Positions 7,363 through 16,303 of a stretch of 31,179 bases of DNA are shown in pieces; the stretch's first letter is position 1; every line of letters starts with the position of its first letter. The translations under genes were made by a program, and so were the position numbers. The stretch is taken from positions 1 through 31,179 of the IMG/VR virus record IMGVR_UViG_3300036852_000375; one strand, 5' to 3'. A model generated the notes under the pieces. That model was not told the DNA's origin and searched no databases. It saw only the letters and a list, made by a program, of their open reading frames with translations. The DNA comes from a virus.

Positions 7363-9593
7363 GGGTTCACCGGCATGGGCGGCGGGGCTCCTGACGGACC
7401 GCCACCAGGTCCGGCCATCGGGAGCGGGCCGGCGGCGGGCGCACCAGGCGGCGGGCCGAGAGCTCCCCCGCCACCACCTTCAGGCGGTGGCGTCCCGGAT
7501 GGAGCGCCACCCGGGCCCGGCGGGGCGCCCGGAGCTCCTGGCGGCATCTCCCCGGGCTCGGGCGGGATGAGACCCTGCGCCTTCATCATGGCCATGACCC
7601 GCTGCTTCACGCGGTCCCGGTCGGGGATGTCGGACAGGTCCACGATGATGTCCATGAGCGCCGGCGCGATGCCCGGCACCTTCCCGATGATCTCGAGCAG
7701 GGCGAGCAGGGCCATGGAGCGCATGCTCGGCGTGGCCGGGGTCTCGGCGATCAGGATGTCGTAGTCCAGGCTCGACACGTCGCGCAGGACCTTCGGCTTC
7801 GAGAGCCCGACATTGGCCCCCTCCTGCTCTCGCATTCCGAGCGATCCGGCCTCCTGAAGCCGCCCCTCCGGATCCCGCCTCTTGTTCTCTGCCGGGTTGA
7901 CCTTCAGGACGATGTCGCCCTCCCCAGTGGGAGAGGTGAGCCGGACCGTCTTCTCGTAGGAATACACCTGCTGGATCCGCTTGGCGAGGCGACGGCCGAA
8001 GTTCCGCTTCATCTGGCGGTAGTTGTCGAAGAAGACCGTCGAGATGGTCTGCCCCTGGGCCTGCCGGCGGGCGATGGCGATGCCGCTCGAATCATCGCCC
8101 TTGACCCCGAGGAGGTCGGTGTTGATGCCGGACACCTCGCGGACGCTCATCTTGCCGCGGTCCCCGGTGGTGAACAGCGCCTTCAGGAGCTCGCCCAGCG
8201 GCGGCACGTCCCACCCTGGGGGCTGGGCCCCGCTCTTGATCCACAGGGTCTTGCTGCTCCACTGGTCGTCGAGCTCCTTCGGATTGACGAAGGTATTCTC
8301 GGTGGCGATGCGGCGGAGGTTGCCGAAGCGGGCCAGCATGTCGAGAGCCTGGGATTCGCGGTGGTTTTCGATCCGCTGGGGGTCTTTCAGGTTGCGGACC
8401 ACCCCGTACATGGTGTCCTGCTTCTTCTTGGCGATGTACGCGGCGAAGGGGTAGTGCTGGGAGTCGTTGTCGTAGGGGGTGTCGTCTTCCTCGAGGACCC
8501 GGTAGGTGGCCGGGACGCAGAGGGCCATCCGGATCTTCCGGCGCTTCCGGCGGATAGCCGTGAGCCGATCGGGGTCCTCGGCTGCGGTCTCCTTCGCCAC
8601 ACGCCACGGATCGGGCCCGTCCTCCTTCTTCTCGATCTCCCAGATCTTGCCGGATTCCTTGTCGGCGACGACGGCCACGTCCTCGTAGTCCCGATACCAG
8701 CACTCGACCACCATGAGCTTCTGCTCGGTCCCGGAATAGAACATGGTGTCGAGGCCATGCGCCTCGAGCGGGTGACTCAGCACCCCACCGTAGCCGTCCT
8801 TCCGGTCGAATTGCTGGAGGACCTCGGGGGGGCCGGACATGGTGGTGTCGGTCCGGCGAGTGTCCAGCGCCTCGACCTCGGCCCGGAGCAGGGCCGCGTG
8901 TTCCGGGTAGCTGGCGCACATATCCTCGAGGGCCGCGTACCTCCAGCGGAAGATGTAGCGCCCGTCGGAGAAGTCGAGCTTCTTGACCATCGGGTCCCAC
9001 AGCACGTCCACCCCTGGCATCAAGAGCTCGATGAGGATGTCGCCGAAGAGCGGGTCGTAGGAGTAGTCCACCCCCACGAAGACACAGCTGGCGCCCTGGA
9101 TGGTCCCGTTCTCGAAGCACTCGGACAGGACCGAGGCGGCGTCGAGCTTGTCCTGCTCGTGCTTCATCAGCATGGAGAACAGGTTGGCCTGGTCCACGTC
9201 CTCGTCGCCCATGGGGGCGGCCTTGAGGTCGTAGCGGTTCTGGCGCTCGAAGCCGGTCAGCACGTCCACTACCGACTGCACGTGGTTGATAGAGACGTGG
9301 GCCCGGCGGTCCTTCTTGATTCGGGCGAGGTCCTCGAGGGATCCGTTCATGGACCACTGGCCGTCCCCGCCGATGTAGAACCCCATGTCCTCCTCCGCCT
9401 CGCGGCGGTACTTGTCCCACATGGGGTGGCCCCAGGCCTCGGCGAACCAGGAGCGGATCTGCCGAGCGAGGGCGATGTTGTTGGGGGCCTCGATCTCAGC
9501 CGACTGGTTGAGAACGCCGACGCCCGCGCTCGGCCCGGTGGGGCTCGAGAACTCCGCGTCGGCCATCTGCTCGAGGCCGCGGTCTTTCGCCAT
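7359..9593 (-). CDS. Portal protein, P22-like
   Basis: The 744-aa protein is the dodecameric channel through which DNA enters and leaves the head. P22-like features include WDKYRREAEEDMGFYIGGDG near residue 58, RRAHVSINHVQSVVDVLTGF with the ERQNR element, the VGVDYSYDPLFGDILIELL segment, DPMVKKLDFSDGRYIF, and SGINTDLLGVKGDDSSGIAI followed by RQAQGQTISTVFFDNYRQMK. The length suits P22 and T7-type portals. The last 60 or so residues are a Pro/Gly/Ala-rich low-complexity tail that I do not expect in the family core. The ATG at 9593 lies just after the previous stop, and the stop overlaps the zinc-ribbon gene. Terminase is not adjacent, so the module is split. Confidence 0.9.
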   Translation of the reverse strand: MAKDRGLEQMADAEFSSPTGPSAGVGVLNQSAEIEAPNNIALARQIRSWFAEAWGHPMWDKYRREAEEDMGFYIGGDGQWSMNGSLEDLARIKKDRRAHVSINHVQSVVDVLTGFERQNRYDLKAAPMGDEDVDQANLFSMLMKHEQDKLDAASVLSECFENGTIQGASCVFVGVDYSYDPLFGDILIELLMPGVDVLWDPMVKKLDFSDGRYIFRWRYAALEDMCASYPEHAALLRAEVEALDTRRTDTTMSGPPEVLQQFDRKDGYGGVLSHPLEAHGLDTMFYSGTEQKLMVVECWYRDYEDVAVVADKESGKIWEIEKKEDGPDPWRVAKETAAEDPDRLTAIRRKRRKIRMALCVPATYRVLEEDDTPYDNDSQHYPFAAYIAKKKQDTMYGVVRNLKDPQRIENHRESQALDMLARFGNLRRIATENTFVNPKELDDQWSSKTLWIKSGAQPPGWDVPPLGELLKALFTTGDRGKMSVREVSGINTDLLGVKGDDSSGIAIARRQAQGQTISTVFFDNYRQMKRNFGRRLAKRIQQVYSYEKTVRLTSPTGEGDIVLKVNPAENKRRDPEGRLQEAGSLGMREQEGANVGLSKPKVLRDVSSLDYDILIAETPATPSMRSMALLALLEIIGKVPGIAPALMDIIVDLSDIPDRDRVKQRVMAMMKAQGLIPPEPGEMPPGAPGAPPGPGGAPSGTPPPEGGGGGALGPPPGAPAAGPLPMAGPGGGPSGAPPPMPVNP

Positions 9594-9594
9594 G

Positions 9595-9822
9595 CTAGGC
9601 GTCGATCTTCTTCGCCTGCCCGGTCAGGACCTTCTTGACGGCCCCCTCGACGGCCCGGCTGATCTCGTCCCGCATCTTCTTGACCTTAGGATGGTTCTCC
9701 GCGATGCGCTGCCCCAGGTACTTGCTCTCATTCGAGATGATCTGGGCGGTCGTCGGGGGCTTGTAGGTCGGCATGGCGCAGCCGGCCATCGTGTCGCTCG
9801 AGCCCTTCTTCTTCTTGGCCAT
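9595..9822 (-). CDS. Small basic hypothetical protein
   Basis: The 75-residue protein starts MAKKKKGSSD and has a central helix (KYLGQRIAENHPKVKKMRDE) and a Lys-rich C-terminus. It is preceded by AGGAGG and sits 10 nt after the giant virion gene and 1 nt before the portal. Its charge and helix suggest a small DNA- or protein-binding virion factor. No family is recognised. Confidence 0.65.
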   Translation of the reverse strand: MAKKKKGSSDTMAGCAMPTYKPPTTAQIISNESKYLGQRIAENHPKVKKMRDEISRAVEGAVKKVLTGQAKKIDA

Positions 9823-9832
9823 GATCCTCCTC

Positions 9833-12800
9833 CTATCCTGTGACCATCCGGCGAGCTCGCTCGAGCAGGCCGGGCTGAGGTGTCAGGAGTCCGGGCGAGC
9901 TCGGCTGACGCATGATGTCCTCGGGCGTCAGATTCCGACGCTGCTCGCGGCTCGCACCACCCAGGGTGGACGGGGCGATGGTGCCGCGGTCGATGCCCTG
10001 GAGCATCCGATCCTGCCTGGCGAAGTCGTCAGCCGGGCCCTGGGGGCCCTGCGCCAGCCGCATCGCTCGAGCGATCCCGGCCCCACCGTTCACCTGGAGG
10101 CCATTCTGGGGCGCCGCGAAGGGGATCTCTGGCATCGCCGGAGTGACCTTCGGCAACACGTCCATGTTCCGGTAGTTCTCCGGCTCCTTGCCTCCGAAGT
10201 CCGGTGGCCGGGCCGGCATCGAGTCGAGCGGCTGGTCGGCCGCCGGACCCCTGTCGCCCCTGAAGCGAGGCTTGCGGGCCATCACCGCGGCGGGACTCCC
10301 CGGGATGGTGTCGCCCTCCGGCGTGATCCCCTGCGGCTGCTGCTGTTTCTTGAAGCGGTTGGCCATGGCCACCACCGCCGGGTTCTTCATTGGGTCCTTG
10401 AACTGCATGTCCTGGGCCTTCTGAAGCATCCCGCGGAGCGCGGATGGTGGCAGGTTCAGGACGCCCTTCCCTACCATGATCGGCGCCTCGCCCGCGTCGA
10501 GAGATTGCTCCACCTCATCCGGGGTGAAGGCCAGCCGCCGGACCATGGGGTCGTTGCCGTCGAGGTCCTGGGACGGGACGCCCTCCTTGAGGTGGACGTA
10601 CCAGCCCTTCTCCTTCGGGGCCGCGCTGACCGGCGCCTCCTGGGAGGACCGCTCCTGCTGGCGCTGCATCTTGAGGGGATCCTCCGCGTCCGGCGGCGAG
10701 TTCTCGGACCGCTTGCCCGCCGCCACTGTGGCGTCCTCGACGGTGTCGTAGCCGCGGTCGCCCGGAAGCGGGCGGCCTGGGATGGAGGTGTCGCGGCCGT
10801 AGGTGTTCCGCCACTTCCCGCGGCGGTCCTGCGTGGTCTCGGACTCCTCGTGGTGCGCCTGGCGGATCCCGCCTACTGCGGCCGCCTCATCCGGCATGGT
10901 GGGATCCTCGCCTCGCTCGAGCGGGCCGGGGCCCATCTTCGGCATCTCGAGCTTCCTTCGGTCACCGCCTAGGCTGAGATCCCCGCGCTGCCGCATATCG
11001 TCGAGGAAGGACTCCGACTCCTGCTCGGTGTCGGCCTTGTCGGCTGGGATGACCACCTCACCCTTGTGGACGAGGTATTCCCCGGTCTTCGGCACCACGC
11101 CGCCCTTCTTGAAACCACCACCTGGGACCGGTGCGGTCGCGTCGGGCGGCGTGGTCGATGCTCCCGTGGTGTTGGTGGGCGCGGTCGCCGCGGTGCCAGC
11201 CGGGACGGCGCTCGGGGCGATGTCGCCAGCTGGGCCGGCGCCCGGGGTCGCGCCCGCTTCCTGGCCAGAGGCTACGGGCTGGGTGAGGAGCGCGCTCAAC
11301 TGCCCGGCAATCGGAGACCCCTGATACCCGGCCAGCGCCTTGCCGAGCTCGCTGGTCTTGTCCTGCGGGAGATAGAGCTCGGCCCCACCAGTGGGGCTGG
11401 CCTTGGCGTAGAGACCCTCGCCGATCTGCTGGTAGCCCGATTCCGGCGCGGAGAACTGGCTCGACTCCTCCGGCTTGTAGGGCACGAAGGTCAGGGTGTC
11501 CTTGCCGGACTGAATCGCTGCGCGCTCCCCCTTCTGGAGGGTCGAGAGGAACGCGAGCGGATCGAAGGCGACAGAACCAGCCGCATCGGCGGCGGCACCG
11601 ACTGGGCCTGGCAGTGGTTGCCCGCCCGCCCAGAAGTTCGGGGCCGGAGGCGGCGTCGGCGGCGTTGTGGGCGCGATCCAGTCTCCGGCTTTCCCGGCGT
11701 AGGGCACGCCATGCGCGGCCTCGTAGTTGGCGAGGTCCTGCTCGGTGAGTTGCCTGCCACCCGTGGCGCCCGGAGCAACCGCTCCCACTGTCAGGCCGGC
11801 CAGGGCCGCCGCACCATCCCCGTGCGCGGCGTCGTAGTTGGCGATGTCCTGCTCGGTCAGCCGCGGCGCCGTCCAGTCCCGGATGAACTCCGGGGTCCGC
11901 AGGTTGACCCACGGATCGAAGTGCTGATTGATGAGGCCCTTGATCTCCGGATCCGTCACGCCCATGCGAGCCATGGCCGCCCAGAGCGGGCCTCCATACA
12001 TCGCGGTGTAGAGCCCGGAGGCGTGCGTGTCCTTGTCCTTGGCCAACATCGACGAGCCGAGGGCGATGCCGAAGAGCGCGTCCACCTGCTGATCGACGGT
12101 CTGCGGCGGGGTCGTGCGGTAATCGGCCCCGGACAGGCTCGACATGGGGCCGCTCTTCCCTGCGAAGGTGCCGTATAGTGCGTTGGCTTCCTTGGCGAAT
12201 TGCGCCCGGCGCTCTGGAGGCAGCTGAGCGAAGATGTCGTCCGGAGTGCCGCCCGCGTCCACCTCGCTCTGCGAAGCCCAGTCCCCCGTCACCGGCAGCT
12301 GGCCGATCTGCTCGTATGTGAGCCCGCGGTTCATCAGTTCCTTGGCGATATTGGCCAGCCCGGCCTTCATGTCGTCGGCTTGCTTCTGCCAGGCCGCGAC
12401 GGTCGGGAAGTCGCCCTTGCCGGCGGTCCCTTCCCGTCCATACATCCCCGTGAGGGTGTCGCCCGCCCGTACCGGCCCGCCTGGGCCCTGGATGGTGGCG
12501 AAGTAGGCCTTCATGTTGTTGGCCCCGGTGGTGAGCGCCATGGCCAGGTCGGCGGTGTTCGCCTTGTCCAACGGGCCGAGCGCGGCCAGGTCCTTCGCGG
12601 CGGCAGCCATGCTCGAGGAGGCGTTGCTGTAGAGGTTCCCGGCGATCGGGTTGTTGACGTAACCCTCCCGCATGATCCGGCGGGCCTCATTCTGGGACAA
12701 GGTGCCGACGATCCCGATGATGACCGGGGCGGCGACGGCCAGCCAGGGCGCGGCCGCGGCGAGGGCTCCAGATATGGCACCCGTGCCGGTGCCGGCAGCG

Positions 12801-14755
12801 GCGACCGTACCGCCCATGACCGCATCGGCGACAGAGGCGGCGGAGGCGCCACCCGCCGCAGCGGCCGACGCTCCAGCGGCCAGAGTGCCTCCGGCGGCAC
12901 CCGCGGCGGCACCACCGACGCCAAGGGCCGATGCCCCCGACTCGAGCAGGCTGGTCATTGACGGCAGGGTGGTGCCGAAAAGATTGGGATACATGGACGA
13001 GAGGGCAGACAGCGCCGAGTAGGTCGATGTCAGGCCACCGGCCAGGGTCAGGGCTGACTGGACCGGCGACACGCCGCCCTTGATGAGCCCCTGAATCCCC
13101 TGAGCCAGCGAGAGGAGACCACCAGCGCCAGCTGCTCCCACACCTACAGCACCGAGCGCGCCCGAGCTCAAGCCGGTGGCCCCCGTGAAGGCCGGGCTCG
13201 AGGCGGCGAAGTTGGCCAGCGATCCGATGGTCGAGAGCCCACCGCCAATGGCACCCGGGATGTCCCCGGCTCGAGCCGCCCGGACGAGGTTCAGGACGCC
13301 CAGCAGCCCGCCGAACCCCGCGTTGACGGCCGCCTTGTCTAGGCCGGGGATCTCGGCGATCTTGTTGATCGACATGCCACTCTTGACCAGCGCGCCGATC
13401 AACTCCGCTGGGTCACCCGTGATGCCGGCCTTCCCTACCCCGAGCAAGCTCTGGCCGAGGCCGAGCGTATTACCGAGGGTGAAGTTAGCCCCGGGCTCAG
13501 CGGGCGGCCGCTCTCCGGTGAAGATGTCGGAGGGTGAGGGTCCGAGGCCTCGAGGGGCGGTGTCGGCTCGGGTCTGTGAGGGCGCGGGCATCATGCCCAT
13601 CACCTGTTCCGGCGTCAGACCGAGGGCGTAGAGGCGGCGGGTCTCGGGGTCGAGCGCATTGAAGCCGGTGCCACCCGGAGCGTAGAAGGCCGGGCTCAAG
13701 GAGAGGTCGCCGCCGCCGCCGCCCGGAAGATACCGCTGGAGCGCTTCCGGGCTCATGTTCACGCCGGACCATTCCCTCAAGAGATCGGTCGGCGTCACGC
13801 CCGCACCGCGCAGCACTTCCGATCCGGTTGGGCCATACAACTGCTCTGAGAGGCCTGAGACGTCTGGAGCGTTGCGTAGGAGGTCTCCGACCTGTGGCAT
13901 CGTGAACTTGGTGCTCCCGGGAGAAGCAAACTCCTCGAGGGCCATCCGTTGCGATGGCGGGAGGCTCTCGAGGGGGATCTCGGGGCGACCGGGGCCCGTC
14001 CCGGGCTCGGCCGTTCCGCCCTGAGCGTAAGCCTCGAGCGCGGCCTGAACCTGTGGATCTATGCCGCGACCGGGCGCCTGGGGCCCGCCGATCTGCAACG
14101 AGGCCGGCCTGAGTAGATCCTCGGCGGGGGCACCGCCTGGCTCGCCACCCGGAATCCCGCCGGGCTCGCCACCGGGGACACCGCGGCCGACCTGGTCGAA
14201 GAGCGCGGCCGCGCTTTTCGCCGCGCCGAGGCCGGTGCTGATGAGGCCCATGGCCTGCAACGCGGCCAGCCCTTCGGGGGCGTCGGCCTGAATGGGCGGC
14301 CGGTTGCCGCCGACAATCATGGTCCGGCCGTCCGGCATTCGGACGAGGGTCCGTCCGTCCGGGAGCCGCATGGTCGGGAGGTTGCCGGATCCCTCGGAGC
14401 CGATCGCGGCACGTCCGCCGGCGACACCGCCCGCTACTCCGTAGCCCACCCCTCGAGCCGCTGGGCGGCCGACCGGGGCGGCGACCCCGCCGAGGCCGAG
14501 GGCTGGCGACTCAGGGGAGAGGGTGAGCCCCTGGCCCAGACCACCGAGACCGAAGCGCAAGCTCGAGATGCCGGGACGCTGGTAGAGGCTGGGGTAGCGG
14601 AAGAAGCTCGAGGAGGAGAGGCCGGGCTTGATGCCCAGCTGCGGAGTCCAGGATGCGCCAGCCCGCGGCGTGAAGGGGTTGTAGCCGGCGGCCGAGAGCT
14701 CCTCGGGGGAGAGCAGGCCGAGCTCGGCCGCCTCCTGGATCGTCATCTTGGGCAT
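9833..14755 (-). CDS. Giant virion protein (tape-measure/ejection type)
   Basis: This single open frame encodes 1640 aa. Residues 1-450 are Pro/Gly/Leu-rich and probably extended. Residues about 480-700 form a long Gly/Ala/Ser-rich hydrophobic stretch (examples GAIGGGLSTIGSLANFAASS and LAAAAPWLAVAAPVIIGIVG), able to enter or cross a membrane. Two copies of LTEQDxANYxAAHG lie at about 965 and 1000. Near residue 1220 there is GGVVPKTGEYLVHKGEVVIP, a motif I know from the C-terminal part of phage tape-measure and injection proteins. The last 350 residues are charged and Pro/Gln/Met-rich. In a podovirus-like phage such a protein would be ejected with the DNA to form a channel in the host envelope; in a long-tailed phage it would set tail length. 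Neither role is proven. Confidence 0.75.
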   Translation of the reverse strand: MPKMTIQEAAELGLLSPEELSAAGYNPFTPRAGASWTPQLGIKPGLSSSSFFRYPSLYQRPGISSLRFGLGGLGQGLTLSPESPALGLGGVAAPVGRPAARGVGYGVAGGVAGGRAAIGSEGSGNLPTMRLPDGRTLVRMPDGRTMIVGGNRPPIQADAPEGLAALQAMGLISTGLGAAKSAAALFDQVGRGVPGGEPGGIPGGEPGGAPAEDLLRPASLQIGGPQAPGRGIDPQVQAALEAYAQGGTAEPGTGPGRPEIPLESLPPSQRMALEEFASPGSTKFTMPQVGDLLRNAPDVSGLSEQLYGPTGSEVLRGAGVTPTDLLREWSGVNMSPEALQRYLPGGGGGDLSLSPAFYAPGGTGFNALDPETRRLYALGLTPEQVMGMMPAPSQTRADTAPRGLGPSPSDIFTGERPPAEPGANFTLGNTLGLGQSLLGVGKAGITGDPAELIGALVKSGMSINKIAEIPGLDKAAVNAGFGGLLGVLNLVRAARAGDIPGAIGGGLSTIGSLANFAASSPAFTGATGLSSGALGAVGVGAAGAGGLLSLAQGIQGLIKGGVSPVQSALTLAGGLTSTYSALSALSSMYPNLFGTTLPSMTSLLESGASALGVGGAAAGAAGGTLAAGASAAAAGGASAASVADAVMGGTVAAAGTGTGAISGALAAAAPWLAVAAPVIIGIVGTLSQNEARRIMREGYVNNPIAGNLYSNASSSMAAAAKDLAALGPLDKANTADLAMALTTGANNMKAYFATIQGPGGPVRAGDTLTGMYGREGTAGKGDFPTVAAWQKQADDMKAGLANIAKELMNRGLTYEQIGQLPVTGDWASQSEVDAGGTPDDIFAQLPPERRAQFAKEANALYGTFAGKSGPMSSLSGADYRTTPPQTVDQQVDALFGIALGSSMLAKDKDTHASGLYTAMYGGPLWAAMARMGVTDPEIKGLINQHFDPWVNLRTPEFIRDWTAPRLTEQDIANYDAAHGDGAAALAGLTVGAVAPGATGGRQLTEQDLANYEAAHGVPYAGKAGDWIAPTTPPTPPPAPNFWAGGQPLPGPVGAAADAAGSVAFDPLAFLSTLQKGERAAIQSGKDTLTFVPYKPEESSQFSAPESGYQQIGEGLYAKASPTGGAELYLPQDKTSELGKALAGYQGSPIAGQLSALLTQPVASGQEAGATPGAGPAGDIAPSAVPAGTAATAPTNTTGASTTPPDATAPVPGGGFKKGGVVPKTGEYLVHKGEVVIPADKADTEQESESFLDDMRQRGDLSLGGDRRKLEMPKMGPGPLERGEDPTMPDEAAAVGGIRQAHHEESETTQDRRGKWRNTYGRDTSIPGRPLPGDRGYDTVEDATVAAGKRSENSPPDAEDPLKMQRQQERSSQEAPVSAAPKEKGWYVHLKEGVPSQDLDGNDPMVRRLAFTPDEVEQSLDAGEAPIMVGKGVLNLPPSALRGMLQKAQDMQFKDPMKNPAVVAMANRFKKQQQPQGITPEGDTIPGSPAAVMARKPRFRGDRGPAADQPLDSMPARPPDFGGKEPENYRNMDVLPKVTPAMPEIPFAAPQNGLQVNGGAGIARAMRLAQGPQGPADDFARQDRMLQGIDRGTIAPSTLGGASREQRRNLTPEDIMRQPSSPGLLTPQPGLLERARRMVTG

Positions 14756-14758
14756 CGG

Positions 14759-14878
14759 CTATCCCCCGTACCCATACTCATCCGGCTGAGTGGGTGGATC
14801 CTCGATCGCGTGGACGTTCAGCGGCCCGGTCGGCTCCTCCGGGATCGGAGGCTTGATGGTCATCGTCCGGATCCACAT
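14759..14878 (-). CDS. Small Pro-rich hypothetical protein
   Basis: A 39-aa frame starts with ATG at 14878, about 11 nt after an AGGGAG, and ends 3 nt before the giant virion gene. The protein is acidic and Pro-rich (IKPPIPEEPTGPLNVHAIED, then a Tyr/Gly tail). No family is recognised. The short spacing to the next gene favours a real coupled gene; the same frame is open further upstream without a good start. Confidence 0.45.
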   Translation of the reverse strand: MWIRTMTIKPPIPEEPTGPLNVHAIEDPPTQPDEYGYGG

Positions 14879-14970
14879 ATCGTCAGCGCTCCCTGTATCC
14901 GACTTCGCCTGGCACTCTGACGGGACCTCGCTGCTCCCGCCGGTCGTTCCTTTCGCGTACTTGCCCCAGT

Positions 14971-15114
14971 CTATCGGTTCGGTTGCGGGCGGCCTCGATC
15001 TTCCACGAGCCCCGTCCCGCGGCACAGCCGGCACCTTCCGCCGCCCGGTAGCTCGCCGTCTCCGCGGCAGGCGGGGCATGTCTTTACAGTTTGGAGCGGG
15101 TCGGCCTGGCCCAT
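14971..15114 (-). CDS. DnaJ-type zinc-finger miniprotein
   Basis: A 47-aa protein carries two CxxCxGxG elements, CPACRGDG and CRLCRGTG, about 18 residues apart, the pattern of the DnaJ central zinc domain. In DnaJ this fold binds zinc and unfolded protein; similar minimal versions are common in phages, usually with unknown function. ATG 15114 is the only good in-frame start; its AGGAGG is unusually close. It overlaps the end of the preceding small gene by 31 nt. Confidence 0.6.
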   Translation of the reverse strand: MGQADPLQTVKTCPACRGDGELPGGGRCRLCRGTGLVEDRGRPQPNR

Positions 15115-15203
15115 ACCTCCTCGATCAATCGGCGGTTCCGGGCCAGGGTCTTCCCGAAGCGGTAATCCGGGCCGGCGTGGCCACAGATGGTCATGGCGAT
15201 CAT
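15084..15203 (-). CDS. Small hypothetical protein
   Basis: The 39-aa frame starts at ATG 15203 in a TGATG overlap with the preceding membrane miniprotein and ends 31 nt inside the zinc-finger miniprotein. It begins MIAMTICGHAGPDYRFGKTL and ends with a basic helix (ARNRRLIEEVWARPTRSKL). An alternative ATG at 15233 would add ten residues. No family is recognised. Confidence 0.5.
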   Translation of the reverse strand: MIAMTICGHAGPDYRFGKTLARNRRLIEEVWARPTRSKL

Positions 15204-15343
15204 CAGGGCCGCGTCGGTGGGCAACTGGCGCATGACCGCTGGCGGCGGGATCCGCCCCGCCAGGACCAGAGGAGGACGTAGAGGAATACGAACCCCCACT
15301 CGGCCAGTGGTGCCCACCAAGGGTCCCTGGGAAGAGGTATCAC
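15203..15343 (-). CDS. Single-pass membrane miniprotein (46 aa)
   Basis: GTG at 15343 overlaps the previous stop as GTGA. The protein has a Trp-rich hydrophobic segment (DPWWAPLAEWGFVFLYVLLW) that can span the membrane, followed by a basic cytoplasmic tail with two Cys (RRQRSCASC). Small phage membrane proteins of this shape include holins, antiholins and exclusion peptides; which applies here cannot be told. Its place in the lysis-like cluster is suggestive only. Confidence 0.55.
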   Translation of the reverse strand: MIPLPRDPWWAPLAEWGFVFLYVLLWSWRGGSRRQRSCASCPPTRP

Positions 15344-15654
15344 CCACCGTTGCCATCGTGGCCGTGCGGCTCTGGGTTGTCGCAGCACGGCTCCGTCTGG
15401 AGAAGTGCCTCACGGAGATCTTGCCACGGCGGCGCTGGCGGCGCTGGCGCGTTCGGATCCGGAGGAGCGGCCGCCGGGTCCTGCGGGAGCTCGGGCTCCT
15501 GCTCCACCTTGCCGGGGACTTCGGGCACCTGCTCCGCAGCCTCGATCACCGAGTCACGGTCGTACACGTAACGTAGGGCGGCGACGAGCTCCTTCCGGGC
15601 GGCCTCGGCCCGGCGGTCCTGCGCGGCGACGTCGAACTGGTCTTCGATGCTCAT
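15340..15654 (-). CDS. Hypothetical Pro-rich protein
   Basis: The 104-aa protein starts at ATG 15654, overlapping the preceding lipoprotein stop as ATGA. An N-terminal amphipathic helix (FDVAAQDRRAEAARKELVAA) is followed by a Pro/Glu/Ala-rich stretch and a Cys/His-rich tail (CCDNPEPHGHDG). The tail may bind metal. No family is recognised. Confidence 0.6.
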   Translation of the reverse strand: MSIEDQFDVAAQDRRAEAARKELVAALRYVYDRDSVIEAAEQVPEVPGKVEQEPELPQDPAAAPPDPNAPAPPAPPWQDLREALLQTEPCCDNPEPHGHDGNGG

Positions 15655-16043
15655 GCAGACTCTCCATTCAGGAGCGGGCGCCACTCGCACGCGGGGCCGC
15701 TCGGTTCAGTGAGAAGCTGGTTGTCACGGTTGAAGAACCGGCTGTTCACAAGGACCGGGACGCCCTGGTCCTGTGGGTTGGGGTCCACCAGGATCAGATC
15801 CTTCTCGGCGAAGACCATCACGATGACCCGCTCGCCCCTCGAGAGCACGACGCTGGTGATCGGCTGCGGCGCCCCGTCAGTCTTCTCGGCCATGCCGTGC
15901 GTGATGTCGCGCAGCTGCCAGCCCGTCAGGTTCTCGTAGCCGGCCGGGGCACAACGGAGGGCGCTCGAGAAGGAGGGGGCAGGGGCGCCCGTGGCGCACC
16001 CAGCGATCCCCAGGAGCAAGGCGGCGATCAGGATGTTCTTCAT
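15651..16043 (-). CDS. Lipoprotein (130 aa)
   Basis: The protein starts MKNILIAALLLGIAGCATGA: a short signal with a lipobox-like GIAGC ending at Cys16. It should be exported, lipid-modified and anchored to a membrane. The mature part is mixed alpha/beta with strands such as SVVLSRGERVIVMVF and a C-terminal Pro/Cys/Trp element. ATG 16043 is chosen since it overlaps the previous stop as ATGA and starts at the signal; the longer upstream frame is only read-through. It lies among other lipoproteins and a spanin-like pair, so a lysis or exclusion role is likely but unproven. Confidence 0.7.
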   Translation of the reverse strand: MKNILIAALLLGIAGCATGAPAPSFSSALRCAPAGYENLTGWQLRDITHGMAEKTDGAPQPITSVVLSRGERVIVMVFAEKDLILVDPNPQDQGVPVLVNSRFFNRDNQLLTEPSGPACEWRPLLNGESA

Positions 16044-16303
16044 GGCTGGTCCTCCGGCTTCAGTACCCGCTGGCGTGCCGCCTCGAAGGCGGCGATCTCC
16101 TTGACCCACTTCAGGAGCTTGTCCGCGTCCGCGTCGGTCAGGCAGACGAACCCTGGCCGGCAGACCCCGAAGGTGATGGCCGGGCGCTGGGGGAACTCGA
16201 GGTCGGGCTCCCGGCGCATGACCACGCACCCCGACAACATCATCACGGCGGAGGCCGCGATCAGCACCGCCACCCAGATCAGATCCCGGGCCGTCTTGCT
16301 CAT
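16040..16303 (-). CDS. Small lipoprotein, candidate o-spanin
   Basis: The 87-aa protein has an N-terminal hydrophobic signal (LIWVAVLIAASAVMM) and a lipobox LSGC with Cys26. The mature part is short, with a Pro-containing region (FPQRPAITFGVC) and a charged helix. It overlaps the upstream coiled-coil membrane protein by 4 nt. Outer-membrane spanins are short lipoproteins coded just after or inside the inner-membrane spanin, and this pair has that order. The sequence itself is not a recognised spanin, so the role is inference. Confidence 0.6.
   Translation of the reverse strand: MSKTARDLIWVAVLIAASAVMMLSGCVVMRREPDLEFPQRPAITFGVCRPGFVCLTDADADKLLKWVKEIAAFEAARQRVLKPEDQP

Noticed and set aside
8361-9638. 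Plus-strand frame opposite the portal
   Set aside because: It mirrors the portal codons and shows no domain; the portal motifs are clear on the minus strand.
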